Assembly (NCBI GenBank): GCA_021841935.1
Contig: JAKCDL010000001.1
Span: 356,708-420,707, forward strand
Direction of reading: 5' to 3'
DNA: 64,000 nucleotides
Origin: Actinomycetes bacterium
GTDB taxonomy: Bacteria; Actinomycetota; Acidimicrobiia; Acidimicrobiales; Acidimicrobiaceae
The notes under the pieces are model-generated. The model worked only from the letters and a program-made list of their open reading frames with translations. It did not search any database and was not told the DNA's origin. Both the position numbers and the translations under genes were made by a program. This document shows positions 7,732-18,300 of this stretch, in pieces. The stretch's first letter is position 1; every line of letters begins with the position of its first letter.

Positions 7732-9066
7732 CTATCTTCTAAATCTATTTATATTGTCTTCGCCGACTTTTTGTCGAAGAGCGCCATCGGTAATGCCAAG
7801 ACCCTCTTCATCTGCGAGGCAAAGAACACCGATCTTGCCTTCGTGTTGATTGTGATGGACCGAGTAACATGCCTCACCAATCTCTTCTAGGCCGTAGGAT
7901 TTCGAAAGAATTGGGTGAATCATACCCTTGTCGATGAGGCGATTTGCCTCATATGCTTCACGGTAGTTAGCAAAGTGAGAACTCTTGATACTCTTGAGTT
8001 TCATCCAGAGGTGACGGTTATCGTACTCAATCATGTAGCCACTGGTAGCAGCACACGTCATGATAAGTCCGCCCTTCTTAGCGACGTAGACAGAGGCACC
8101 CATAGTTGATCGGCCCGGATGCTCAAAGACAATATCTGGATCTTCGCCAACTAAGGAACGGATATCCGACCCAAAGCGTCGCCACTCCGACTCATCTTGA
8201 GTGTGTTCATCCTTCCAGAACCGATAACCTTTCTCGCTGCGATCGATAACCGCTTCACACCCCATATCTTTCAAAAGTTTGACCTTATCGGGCGACGATA
8301 CAACCCCGACTGGAATCCCACCACCGTTAAGGACATATTGGACGGCGTAACCTCCGATTCCTCCGGTAGCTCCCCAGATCAAAACCACGTCGCCCTGCTT
8401 CATCGCTGCACCATTTTTAGATACAAGCATTCGATAGCTAGTCGAGTTGCATAGAGCATTTACCGCGGCCTCCTCCCAGGAGAGGTGAGCAGGCTTTGGC
8501 ATCAACTGATTTGCTCTAACAACAGCAAGATCAGCAAGGCCACCGAAGTTGGTCTCAAACCCCCAAATTCTCTGGTTTGCAGCCAACATCGAGTCATCGT
8601 GAGCCGAAGGATCTTGGTCATCCACGTAGTTGCAGTGAATCGTTACGCTATCGCCAGACTTCCAATTCCGAACAGAAGAGCCAACTCTGATAATGACCCC
8701 TGATGCGTCTGATCCAATTACGTGGTAGTCCTGGTTGTGGCGACGGTCCCACAGAGATCCAGACTTACCCAATCGATTGAGAAACCCAAAGGTAGATACT
8801 GGCTCAAAGATCGACGACCACACAGTGTTGAAATTTATCGAAGAGGCCATAACGGCGATCATCACTTCATCGGGTGCCAATTCAGGAGTTGGAACCTCTC
8901 CGACCTTGAGACTCTTACGTGGATCCTTTTCCTTGCTAGGCATATTCGCGAACATATCAGTATCTTCACGACGCAAATACGCTGCTCGGTATGTCTTAGG
9001 CAATGGAATAGCCTCTAGAGCTTCGCCCGACGCCCCCGCCCTAATTGCATCAGCAAACTCTCTCAT
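7732..9066 (-). CDS. ccr: Crotonyl-CoA carboxylase/reductase
   Basis: This 444-residue medium-chain reductase converts crotonyl-CoA, CO2 and NADPH to ethylmalonyl-CoA. The N-terminal part (YLRREDTDMF, then SSINFNTVWSSIFEP) and the long insert around RRHNQDYHVIGSDASG are specific to Ccr and not general quinone reductases. Residues known to hold CO2 in this family are present: Asn80, Phe170, Glu171 and His364 (family positions N81, F170, E171, H365). The NADPH motif WGATGGIGGYAVQ is near residue 231. Ccr is the key enzyme of the ethylmalonyl-CoA pathway and also makes polyketide extender units. The epimerase directly downstream and the divergent thiolase support a primary-metabolic role, but ethylmalonyl-CoA mutase and the later enzymes are not in this window. 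Confidence 0.93.
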   Translation of the reverse strand: MREFADAIRAGASGEALEAIPLPKTYRAAYLRREDTDMFANMPSKEKDPRKSLKVGEVPTPELAPDEVMIAVMASSINFNTVWSSIFEPVSTFGFLNRLGKSGSLWDRRHNQDYHVIGSDASGVIIRVGSSVRNWKSGDSVTIHCNYVDDQDPSAHDDSMLAANQRIWGFETNFGGLADLAVVRANQLMPKPAHLSWEEAAVNALCNSTSYRMLVSKNGAAMKQGDVVLIWGATGGIGGYAVQYVLNGGGIPVGVVSSPDKVKLLKDMGCEAVIDRSEKGYRFWKDEHTQDESEWRRFGSDIRSLVGEDPDIVFEHPGRSTMGASVYVAKKGGLIMTCAATSGYMIEYDNRHLWMKLKSIKSSHFANYREAYEANRLIDKGMIHPILSKSYGLEEIGEACYSVHHNQHEGKIGVLCLADEEGLGITDGALRQKVGEDNINRFRR

Positions 9067-9100
9067 CTATTTAGCCCCTCCAAATAAAATAAAAATTCAT

Positions 9101-9307
9101 GTAGCTTCAGCTACTAAAACCAAATGTGCAGTTGATAATTTTTTATCAGCAGCTAATTTCGTTCTAATTCAAACTACAGACTCGGCTCTCCCTTAGGTCG
9201 AAGATACACCATTGAAAGTTACCGACATATTGTGAATGTCGTCACTTAATGAACGTAGGCAATTTTTACTCTACTTTTAACACAAATCGTTATCATTATT
9301 AGATAAC
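9101..9307. promoter_or_regulatory. Candidate operators in the divergent ccr / thiolase promoter region
   Basis: The 282-base gap between the divergent genes holds three short palindromes: GTAGCT-TC-AGCTAC (9101-9114), TGATAA-N4-TTATCA (9133-9148) and GTTATC-N7-GATAAC (9289-9307). The last two share the half-site GATAA/TTATC and lie one near each gene. That arrangement suits a dimeric repressor or activator controlling both transcripts. No regulator gene is adjacent. The thiolase has a clear Shine-Dalgarno AAGGAG at 9338-9343. The sites are predicted from symmetry only. Confidence 0.4.
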
Positions 9308-9348
9308 TGCAATAGCTAGCCAAATGTATTGAGTATCAAGGAGAAACA

Positions 9349-10536
9349 ATGGCAAGATCCTACCTAGTGGCGGGTGCTCGTACCCCAATCGGAAAATTCC
9401 AGGGAGCATTTTCGTCACTTTCAGGAGTCGACTTGGGTGGTTTTGCCATCAAAGAAGCTCTTGGTCGCGCAGGTGTCGCAGGCGAGGAAGTCGACTACGT
9501 CTTCATGGGTCAAGTTTTACAGGCCGGTCAAGGTCAAATTACTGCCCGCCAAGCCGCCGTTAAGGGTGGCATACCTATGTCCATTCCGTCAACGACGATC
9601 AATAAAGTCTGCCTCTCTGGCCTCAACGCCATCTACCTTGCTGATCTTTTGATTCAGGCCGGTGAAGCAAGCGTCGTTGTCGCAGGTGGTATGGAGTCGA
9701 TGACAAATGCACCATATGTTATGCCAGGTGTCAGAAGTGGACTTCGCATTGGCGATGCCAAGATGATTGACACAATGATGTATGACGGACTATTCTGCGC
9801 CTTCGACAACTGTGCGATGGGCCTTGGAACCGAACGCTATGCCGCGAACTACCCTAAAATTACCAGAGGTCGCCAGGACGAGATTTCGGCCGCATCTCAC
9901 GAGAGGGCTGCTCGTGCTACCAAAGACGGACTTTTTCAACAAGAGATTGCGCCTATCTCTATTCCCCAAAGAAAAGGTGACGCACTGACCATCACCGAAG
10001 ATGAGGGAATTCGCGCGGAAACAACCGTCGAGAGTCTTGGTAAGCTTCGTCCAGCCTTCAGCAGCGATGGAACCATAACTGCAGGCAATGCCTCTCAAAT
10101 CAGTGATGGTGCGTGTGCGTTGATAGTAATGTCAGAGGCGGAAGTTGAGCGACGAGGAGTTACGCCTCTTGGCCAGATCGTCTCCTACGGACAAGTGGCT
10201 GGACCTGACGCTTCGCTCATTACTCAACCATCGAGAGCCATAATGAGCGCACTTGCCAAGGTCAACCTATCAGTCAATGACCTTTCAATCCTTGAAATAA
10301 ATGAAGCGTTCGCCGCAGTAGCAGCCGGGTCCATCGACGATCTTGGAGTCTCGGAAGAGATCGTAAACGTCAACGGTGGCGCTATCGCACTCGGCCATCC
10401 AATTGGAGCTAGCGGTGCCCGACTAGCTCTTACTGCTCTATATGAACTCTCCCGTCGTGGCGGAGGATATGCAGCAGCAGCCCTGTGCGGCGGTGGTGGA
10501 CAGGGTGATGCCATGATAATCAAGTCGATTTCATAA
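9349..10536 (+). CDS. Acetyl-CoA acetyltransferase (thiolase II)
   Basis: This 395-residue biosynthetic-type thiolase condenses two acetyl-CoA to acetoacetyl-CoA, or cleaves it. The acyl-accepting Cys lies in [15 protein letters not shown] near residue 88, the His in [15 protein letters not shown] near residue 345, and the second Cys in [12 protein letters not shown] near the C-terminus. The length is standard. It is transcribed divergently from ccr across a region with shared palindromes. Acetoacetyl-CoA formation is the first step toward crotonyl-CoA, so the two genes probably serve one route. Acetoacetyl-CoA reductase and crotonase are not here. A second thiolase lies at 50.8 kb. Confidence 0.92.
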   Translation: MARSYLVAGARTPIGKFQGAFSSLSGVDLGGFAIKEALGRAGVAGEEVDYVFMGQVLQAGQGQITARQAAVKGGIPMSIPSTTINKVCLSGLNAIYLADLLIQAGEASVVVAGGMESMTNAPYVMPGVRSGLRIGDAKMIDTMMYDGLFCAFDNCAMGLGTERYAANYPKITRGRQDEISAASHERAARATKDGLFQQEIAPISIPQRKGDALTITEDEGIRAETTVESLGKLRPAFSSDGTITAGNASQISDGACALIVMSEAEVERRGVTPLGQIVSYGQVAGPDASLITQPSRAIMSALAKVNLSVNDLSILEINEAFAAVAAGSIDDLGVSEEIVNVNGGAIALGHPIGASGARLALTALYELSRRGGGYAAAALCGGGGQGDAMIIKSIS

Positions 10537-10627
10537 ACACCGAAAATTTGGCGCCAAAGAGAAGCGGAGTCTTTATTTAGTAGCGAGTCACGAGAAGAGA
10601 GCACTGCCCACAAGTAGAATCGAATCC

Positions 10628-12469
10628 GTGACCACAACTAATGACTACGCTTCTCTATATCGTCGCTTCCGACCACAACGCTTCAGTGAAGTCTTAGGAC
10701 AAGATCATGTCACAAATGCACTTCGTAACGCTGTAAAAAATGGACGCGTTGGCCACGCATACCTCTTTTCGGGGCCGAGAGGAACTGGAAAGACGTCTTC
10801 GGCAAGGATCTTGGCAAAAGCTCTGAATTGCACCAATCGAATAGACGGTGAACCATGCTGCGAGTGTTCCTCTTGCATCGCTATCACTGAGGGACGATCG
10901 ATGGACGTCATCGAAGTCGATGCAGCATCGAACAGCGGCGTAGATGCCATAAAAAATCTCATCGCCCTTGCGCCAGTTGGAACCGTTGGAGAATGGAAGG
11001 TCTACATCCTCGACGAAGTTCACATGCTCACGACTGCGGCATCCAATGCCCTTCTGAAGACCTTAGAGGAACCTCCCTCTCATGTAATTTTCGTCCTAGC
11101 GACAACGGATCCACAGAAGGTTCTCCCAACGATCGCGTCACGAGCTCAGTCTTTTGAGTTCCGCCTACTTGACACAGATACACTCGAAGAACTCGTAAAG
11201 AGCGTCCTCAGCCGAGCCGAACTTGAAATTGGTACAGACGGCGTGGGCTGGGTAATCAAAAAAGGTAGGGGTTCAGCGAGAGATACTCTCTCATTTCTCG
11301 ATCAGGTAGTAGCGCTCGGGGAGATCGACGATTCAGTTCGCGGAATTGAGGAGATCTTCGCCGCGATTGTTGAATCAGATGCCACCAAGGTCCTACAAGG
11401 GGTGGATTTCGCCTCAAAAAAGGGGCTCGAGCCAGCTCGCATAGTCGCCGAACTTTCATCATTGGCGCGAGAATCATTCATTGATTCACTTTCACCGAAC
11501 TATGCCAAGGCAAATTTACCGACGAGGCGCATCGTAAGAATAATTGAAACACTAGGTGAAGCTTCAACGAAGTTTCGAGACAATCTCGATCCACGCGGGA
11601 TCCTAGAGGCAACTTTAATCAAGTTGGCCCTCCGTCCAAGTGGTCTAGAAAAGGAGGTTGAGGAGTTCATAGTGGCGGAGGTGAATCGTGCAATCAACTT
11701 CGTGATCAAGGAGTACCTTCCACAACTCGTCGACAAAAGACAAGGCGATGGAAGTCGCGAAAACGCATCGTCGATCAACCCTACCGCGCCAAGCGGGGGC
11801 ACATATGCTCCATCTAGTGAAGCAGAGGGGCCAACCTCGACTGCCGCAAACATCGCTGCGGTCCGGAACAATTTACAAAATGCCCCTATAAGAAAGCCAC
11901 CGGAACCCTCTCTTTCCGGAAGGTTAGGTGGAGCACCTCCAAATTCAACACCCACGTCTCGCCTCCAAGTTCCACAGGAGACCAAAAAATCAACTACAGC
12001 ATCCAAAGCTGAACCCGAAGCAAGCACCAAAGCCAAAAGTGCAGGAAGGGTTCAAGGTTTAGAGGAAGTTTCACCTCCTCAGGCAAGTTTTAGCAGACCA
12101 TACATTCCCGGGATGATCAGAAAAGAGTGGCGTGCAATTGTTGCTTCGTTGAAGTTTCCGCGATTTGAAATAACAGTTCTCGAAGATGCAACGATTAACG
12201 AAGTTGGAGATCGTCTCGAGGTAGCGTCGAGCAACTCTCTTTTGAAAGACCGAATCGAGGCAAAACTTCCTGAACTGTCCGCGGAGATTAATCGTCGCTT
12301 TCCAAATTGGAATGGCTACGTTTCGCTAGTTCAACTCACAGAACAAAACCCCAGCGAAGACGATGATCCCGTCTACGAATTAGGCGAAGAGCTAGATCGT
12401 AGAACAATCCAGCGCCAAATCTTAAACGTATTTCCAAACGCTACCTTCAGCACGATCGAAAAGGCATAA
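10628..12469 (+). CDS. dnaX: DNA polymerase III subunits gamma and tau
   Basis: This 613-residue clamp-loader ATPase starts at a GTG and reads [19 protein letters not shown]. Walker [10 protein letters not shown] is at residues 49-57, the four-cysteine zinc module uses C68, C77/C78, C80 and C83, and DEVH is at 129-132. The AAA+ part ends near residue 350. A low-complexity linker rich in Pro, Ser, Thr and Ala (about 370-480) follows, then a folded C-terminal tau-like domain. I see no obvious slippery A-run for making gamma by frameshift. recR follows 10 bases later, so they form an operon. The ybaB gene usually between them is absent. Confidence 0.95.
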   Translation: MTTTNDYASLYRRFRPQRFSEVLGQDHVTNALRNAVKNGRVGHAYLFSGPRGTGKTSSARILAKALNCTNRIDGEPCCECSSCIAITEGRSMDVIEVDAASNSGVDAIKNLIALAPVGTVGEWKVYILDEVHMLTTAASNALLKTLEEPPSHVIFVLATTDPQKVLPTIASRAQSFEFRLLDTDTLEELVKSVLSRAELEIGTDGVGWVIKKGRGSARDTLSFLDQVVALGEIDDSVRGIEEIFAAIVESDATKVLQGVDFASKKGLEPARIVAELSSLARESFIDSLSPNYAKANLPTRRIVRIIETLGEASTKFRDNLDPRGILEATLIKLALRPSGLEKEVEEFIVAEVNRAINFVIKEYLPQLVDKRQGDGSRENASSINPTAPSGGTYAPSSEAEGPTSTAANIAAVRNNLQNAPIRKPPEPSLSGRLGGAPPNSTPTSRLQVPQETKKSTTASKAEPEASTKAKSAGRVQGLEEVSPPQASFSRPYIPGMIRKEWRAIVASLKFPRFEITVLEDATINEVGDRLEVASSNSLLKDRIEAKLPELSAEINRRFPNWNGYVSLVQLTEQNPSEDDDPVYELGEELDRRTIQRQILNVFPNATFSTIEKA

Positions 12470-12479
12470 GGGCTAGACG

Positions 12480-13079
12480 ATGATTTACACGAAGTCGATG
12501 CAGGGTCTTATCGATGAGTTTTCCAAGCTTCCAGGCATTGGTCCGAAATCTGCCCAACGAATTGCATTTTACCTCCTAAAGAGTGATGCCCTAGATAGCG
12601 AACGACTCGCCAACGCAATCGTTGAGAGCAGGAGAGCGACCAAGTGGTGCACCACCTGCTACAACTTGAGCGAAGAAGACACATGCTCAATTTGTGCATC
12701 AGAGCAACGAGACCGCGGTCTCATTTGTGTTGTCGAAGAACCTCGCGACGTTATCGCCATTGAGCGAACTCGTGAATTCAATGGCCTTTACCACGTCCTT
12801 CAAGGTGCCCTTAACCCAATTGAAGGCATAGGTCCCGATAAAATTCGCATTAAGGAGTTACTCGAGCGCCTCTCATCGTCGTCGATAAGTGAAGTCATCA
12901 TCTGTACCAACCCAAACATAGAGGGGGAGGCTACGGCTATGTTTATAGCAAGAACGCTCACGCCCCTTGGAGTAAAGGTAAGCCGCCTAGCTAGTGGTGT
13001 CCCTGTTGGAGGTGACCTCGAATACGCCGACGAGCTAACTCTAGGCCGTGCCATCGAAGGTCGAAGATCTATTAGCTAA
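12480..13079 (+). CDS. recR: Recombination mediator protein RecR
   Basis: This 199-residue protein works with RecO (and RecF) to load RecA at single-strand gaps. A helix-hairpin-helix KLPGIGPKSAQRIAF is at residues 16-30, and the zinc finger uses C57, C60, C69 and C72. A Toprim domain follows (ICVVEEPRDVIAIE), then a C-terminal Walker B-like part with SRLASGVPVGGDLEYAD, a RecR hallmark. The length is typical. It starts 10 bases after dnaX and is probably translated from the same mRNA. Confidence 0.96.
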   Translation: MIYTKSMQGLIDEFSKLPGIGPKSAQRIAFYLLKSDALDSERLANAIVESRRATKWCTTCYNLSEEDTCSICASEQRDRGLICVVEEPRDVIAIERTREFNGLYHVLQGALNPIEGIGPDKIRIKELLERLSSSSISEVIICTNPNIEGEATAMFIARTLTPLGVKVSRLASGVPVGGDLEYADELTLGRAIEGRRSIS

Positions 13080-13130
13080 TTAGAGTCGATTCTTTCGACC
13101 TTTGACTAGTTGATAAAATGCAAATTCGGT

Positions 13131-14057
13131 TCAATGATGGTGAAGATCGGCGGTCCTACCACCGCGTTCCAACCAAAGACCAAGGCCAGCTGCGTTAGAG
13201 TGGATACCATTCAAAGTGTCAAAGCGCTCGATCGCCTCTGCACTAACCGATGAGTCGGCCTCGCCGAATTGCCCATACAGTGCGTCTTCGATGGATCGCC
13301 CCTCCGAAAAAGCACTCTCAGCGATACTAGCCCAAGTAATCAAAGACTCTTTTGCCTCATCGAGAAGCTCGTCGGAATTATCAAAGATGCCATAGTGAGC
13401 AAATCCAAGCTTCAGGGGTCTTCTACTTCTAAATTTTTCAAGTGAATTGATGGCGGCGGCCAAATCAAAGTCAGCAGGAGGTGTAGCCGGACGCAACATT
13501 CTCACCTCTGGAAGCAGCACTCCCGCCGCATCGCCAGTAAAGACTATTCCTGATTGCGGATCAAAAAAGCCAAGGTGGTGCTTAGCGTGGCCTGGAGAAT
13601 CAATCACCTCTAGAGACCTCGACGGTCCAATCTCAATCTTCTCACCATCTTCTACGACGACGATTCGAGCGGCGTCCGTGGGAGAGAGTCGACCGTATAG
13701 GGAATCGAGCTTCTCGCCGTAGACCATTTCGGCACTTGCAACAAGTCGTGACGGATCGGCTAGGTGCCTAGCTCCACGGGAGTGAACAAAGACTTTTGCA
13801 TTTGGGAAAGCTGATGCAACATCTCCAACACCACCAGCATGATCTAGGTGGATGTGGGTCAATGCTATTCCGTAAAGATCACTAGGACCGACTCCAAGTA
13901 GAGCAAGCTCATCTAGAACTGTCTGTACTGAACTTTGAGAACCAACCTCGATTAGCACGGGCTTATCACCTGTAATTAGGTAACCAGAGGTTATGTGCTC
14001 CCAACCGCCTAATTTGGTATCAACTTCTACTACGCCATCGCTTACAATTCGACTCAT
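13131..14057 (-). CDS. MBL-fold metallo-hydrolase
   Basis: This is a metallo-beta-lactamase fold enzyme of about 308 residues. The metal-binding motif THIHLDHAGG is followed by a later His in DSPGHAKHHLGFF and an Asp in VFTGDAAGVLL, so the two-metal site looks complete. I chose the ATG at 14057 (MSRIVSDGVVEVDTKLGG), because the frame upstream to 14114 gives an unrelated hydrophilic Cys-containing stretch. There is no signal peptide, so it is cytoplasmic. Substrate unknown: the family includes lactonases, glyoxalase II-like thioesterases and others. It is convergent with recR and divergent from the next gene. Confidence 0.8.
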   Translation of the reverse strand: MSRIVSDGVVEVDTKLGGWEHITSGYLITGDKPVLIEVGSQSSVQTVLDELALLGVGPSDLYGIALTHIHLDHAGGVGDVASAFPNAKVFVHSRGARHLADPSRLVASAEMVYGEKLDSLYGRLSPTDAARIVVVEDGEKIEIGPSRSLEVIDSPGHAKHHLGFFDPQSGIVFTGDAAGVLLPEVRMLRPATPPADFDLAAAINSLEKFRSRRPLKLGFAHYGIFDNSDELLDEAKESLITWASIAESAFSEGRSIEDALYGQFGEADSSVSAEAIERFDTLNGIHSNAAGLGLWLERGGRTADLHHH

Positions 14058-14200
14058 GACCCCAACGTTACAGCAATACAACGAATTTCGCTGATCCAAA
14101 TTCGCAAAAGGCAAAGCTAGCTCGGCTTCCCAACTGATTAAACCACTTCAAGGGCTACCTTCTGACAAATCTCGATCGTCAAAGTAGAATTTATCCGACC

Positions 14201-15259
14201 ATGATTCCAGCAAATTTCAGCGCACCCGCAAACCGACTTTTACGACATACAATTTCACTTCTAGCCTCTATTGCCTTTGCGTTATATTCAATTTCAATTG
14301 CCAGTCCCACAAAGTACCTCTATGGTTGGAATCTCACCTCGAAGAAGATGCCACTTGCAGCAGCACCAAGTGTCCCGATCTACCATCGGCTCGCACTCTG
14401 GAATGCGCACGGTATTACGCTGAAGAACTTTCCGCAAATATGGTTTTCACCCATGAATCTCTCGCCGATGATCCCAGGTGCCGACCCAACCGAAGGCGTC
14501 TGGTCTCCAATTGGAACAAATGCAGGACCAGGCTTTGCGACATTTGAAACATTCGTTACTCCATACGCTGGGGGTCCTAAGGTGTCGGTAGCATGGATAA
14601 ACCAGGACTATGCACAGGTGCAGATGTTCGCAGGAACATCTCAACCTGGCGGATCTTGGCCCTACGAGGGGTCGATTCCACAATCACTTTGGCCAAAGTT
14701 GATCGGCGCATTTGAAGGAGGATTCATCTTCAACCAATCCAACGGTGGTTGGTATGCAGACGGCAGATATGGACTTCCATTAGTCCAAGGGGCTGCATCG
14801 ATTGTGTCGTACTCAAACGGAACCGTTGATATCGGCGCCTGGGGGAGCGAAGTATCAATGACTCCCTCCGTGACCGGCGTTCGACAAAATCTAATTCCTC
14901 TGGTTGACAATGGTCGAGTCGTAGCCGCAGCAAATCAAAATCCTCTCGTAACGTGGGGCTTTTCACTTGGAAACATACTGAATACCTGGCGGAGTGGGCT
15001 CGGGATCACTGCTTCAGGTGCCCTAATTTATGTTGGCGGACCCGGTCTGTCCCCTGCAGAACTCGGTGCAGTTCTTGTTTGGGCTGGCGCTATCAGGGGT
15101 ATGCAATTGGATATGAATCCGTACTGGGTAAATTACATCCAATATACCTATGGTCAAAATGGTCTACAAGGTAGCGACCTTCTCCCTAATATGAATCTCG
15201 GACCATCGCATTATTTGAATGGCTTTTGGAGAGACTTCCTGGCAGTACTCCTAAAGTAA
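14201..15259 (+). CDS. Exported protein resembling phosphodiester glycosidase (NAGPA) domain
   Basis: The protein has 352 residues, with a hydrophobic N-terminal segment (about residues 17-37) acting as signal peptide or anchor. The C-terminal half reads GGFIFNQSNGGWYADGRYG, then SNGTVDIGAWG, then SGALIYVGGPGLSPAELGA and RGMQLDMNPYW. That order (FN-x-GxY core, then an Asp-rich strand near the end) resembles the phosphodiester glycosidase family that includes NAGPA and exopolysaccharide-related bacterial proteins. I infer the family by pattern only. It may trim phosphodiester-linked sugars at the cell surface. It stands alone between divergent and co-directional genes. Confidence 0.55.
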   Translation: MIPANFSAPANRLLRHTISLLASIAFALYSISIASPTKYLYGWNLTSKKMPLAAAPSVPIYHRLALWNAHGITLKNFPQIWFSPMNLSPMIPGADPTEGVWSPIGTNAGPGFATFETFVTPYAGGPKVSVAWINQDYAQVQMFAGTSQPGGSWPYEGSIPQSLWPKLIGAFEGGFIFNQSNGGWYADGRYGLPLVQGAASIVSYSNGTVDIGAWGSEVSMTPSVTGVRQNLIPLVDNGRVVAAANQNPLVTWGFSLGNILNTWRSGLGITASGALIYVGGPGLSPAELGAVLVWAGAIRGMQLDMNPYWVNYIQYTYGQNGLQGSDLLPNMNLGPSHYLNGFWRDFLAVLLK

Positions 15260-15354
15260 AGACCTTCACCCTCCGTGAAAATTTTTAAACTATTTGAATC
15301 GACTAAAGTCGAAAAGTTCCATTAGTATTCATAGCGTCGCTCGTATAACAAGCA

Positions 15355-18300
15355 ATGATTTTCGGCCGTAAAGGGATCGAGATAGATCCGAAGGAAGGGC
15401 GCCTTGAACTAGTGATGCCTCTAAGTGGTTTCGAAAAGACTCAGATTTCGTCAAATATTTCAGAGTTGATCGCAACTCCAGATATCGATGCAGTCATAAC
15501 TACTATTAGAAGCTGTGTATTTAGTGGCCACGGTAGGTCATGTGAGCACGACACCGTCGTTGAGGCCCTCACACGCATTTTGGCCGTCGACGAAAATTTC
15601 CGTCACGTATTTGAAGATCTCCTGATTGAAGTGCGAAGCGAAATCTTAAACAGGAATCACGATGACCCTAATACTAAGATCGCATCTCTCTCGTTGTCGA
15701 TATTTGAATCGCGATTTTCAGAGACCCTCAATAAGGTCGCGAGGGGGGAGTCCAAATTTCGAGATTCGTTGATGGCGCTGTTGCTTCTACTTTCTTCAAA
15801 CGAAGAGACCCTTAGTCGGTTTTCAGAAGAGAGCACCATCGATTCAATAAATCAAATGGTAGCTCACTCGATAGACGCGGTTTCCGCACTAATCACCAAC
15901 TCTAGCTCCCCATTCGTAATTGCATCGAATCGCAGAGAAGACCTCTACTTCTTGGATTCAATAAAGAATGTACTCCTAGCAGATGAGATGACTGTGCTAC
16001 TTGCTAGCCCCTCGTTCGAAGGGCCAATTGTTACTGAGCTCGAAACAGAGGCCAATGAAATCCATGGGGGTATTCGGCTCTCTGCACTTCTAATCCCGAT
16101 TGAAATTTCACTGACGCGACACGGCACACTAGTCATCCTAAGCCAGGTCGAAATCAGCGATTCCAGTGAAATCAGAAGAGTGGCAAGTGCTATCAAAGTC
16201 GGCATTGAGAGAGTGTTTCGCCTACTAAGGGAGAGGCAGGGTTCAGTACGCCTCTCCAAACTTCAGGAAATCCGAGAGAAGACTCTACAGAGTGACTCCA
16301 CCGACTTTGTCGACTTAGCGAGGGAGATCTCTATTGACCTCTATCGAGAGCAGATGATTTTCGGCAGTGCGATCATAAGGTACTCAATTGACCAAAATAA
16401 CACCTTTTCCTTTTCAATAACGGACCTATACGACCCAGAGGGTCTTTTTGTCGGGGTGGAAAATTGGAGGGCAGAGATCGCCTTCGATATGAATAGTCCT
16501 CTAATAGCTGCAATCGTAGAGGCAAGTCCAAAGGTAACTCCGGGTCTTCCTGTGGCAAGTAGCAAAATTGTCGGCATCGATAGTCAAACCGATCAACTTC
16601 TACAATCGACCTCTGCGGTCCGAATTCCTCTTCATGGAGGTGACTCCCATTCTGGATATGTCTCTTTTACATTTGTCACCGATAACGAAGCTGAACTCTT
16701 AGACAGCAGCTTTCTAGGTCAATTTGATGACCTCATGAACTTAGCGGTTTCGCGGGCTCAAAACAACATAACCCGACAGCAGTCTCATTGGATCGCACAA
16801 TTAAATGAGACCCTTCTGAATGCTACGTCCTCATCAATTACAGCTTCCTCGGAGACAAAACTACTAAGCGCCATATGTAACGCACTTCTAACGCCAGGTC
16901 GTTTCCGAGCGGCCTTTTACGTTAAGCCAAGTCAAAGTACCCAACTACTTCAACCAGTTTCAGCCGCTGGAGTTGAACTTCAAGCCCTCGCTCGTAATCG
17001 AGTCCCGTTATATGAAACACCGAAGCAGACGCTAGCGCAGATCGCCTTCACTAGTGGTGAGATGACAATTCAGAATCGTCTCACCGACTACGCAGAGGCC
17101 CACCTCCATAGCAACTTCGTTGAGGCAAACGGATGGAGATCGGCAATAGCGGTTCCAATAAAAAGAGAAAGTAGCTCCCAGGTCCAAGGAGTTCTAGTCG
17201 TAACCTCAACAGAAGAAGACGTCTTTCAGGGAAGCGTCATCAAGGTAATAAAGACTGTTTCGCTCCTTGTTGAACACATGCTCTCTGAGATCGCACTAAA
17301 AAAGGCACTCCGTGAGGAAAAATCACGCCTAACAGAGATCGTAAGTCGTGACTATCTTACTGACATTTACAATCGTCGAGCTTTTGAACGTGAAGTCGCC
17401 CGAGTCATGCGTCTACACCAAACCGGAATCATGGCACTTGGCATTTTGGACTTAGACGGTTTTAAGCTACTAAATGATTCGAAAGGCCACAGAGTAGGCG
17501 ACAATCTGTTACGAAGCCTTGCAAAATCCATGAGCTCGTCCCTGAGGGAACGAGAATTTATGGCTCGCCTCGGTGGAGATGAATTTGGCTTCCTAATTCA
17601 CCTTGATGATCTATCTGAACTTGACTTATTCGTGGAGCGAATGAACCGTTGCTTCAAACGGCAGCGCCAAGAAATCAAGGTGACTGGTAGTTTCGGATGG
17701 TCATTTTTTCCGCTTGACGGCACCACCTACGACAGCTTGATACTAAAAGCAGACGAAGCCCTCTATGCCGCCAAAGCAATTGGTGGTGGAAGGTCGATGA
17801 TCTTCGCAGGAGAAGTAGCAGAACGGGTCTCTCGCCGTTCAACCATCCGTGACGATCTAGAGGGGGCCCTACTAAGCGGTGAGGCAACTTTCTACTGCCA
17901 ACCTAAGGTCGATCTTTCTATAAAAAAAGTCGTTGGATTGGAGATGCTCATTCGCTGGCCCGAGGTCGAGACCCAAGTCCTGATAGATGAGATCCGAAGT
18001 AACCGACACATTAGCCACCTTGTCGGTCGTCACCTTATTCACCACGCTGCAAAGACACGAGCGATACTTGATGCGGAGCAACTGAACGAGGTTACAGTTG
18101 CGCTCAATATTTCTCCGAATCACTTTACCGATCCAATATTTATCGAAGAACTGTCGCCGCTCCTACCACGGTCGAACGCATTCATACTTGAAATTACTGA
18201 AGACGTAGCAATCGACGCGAATGAACAGGTAAGAAAGCAGATAAACGAGGTCAAGCGGCTGGGATTTAAGATTTCAATCGACGATTTCGGTAGCGGTTAT

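Noticed and set aside
8735..9196. 153-residue frame opposite ccr
   Set aside because: It lies in the shadow of a strongly supported gene and has no recognisable motif.
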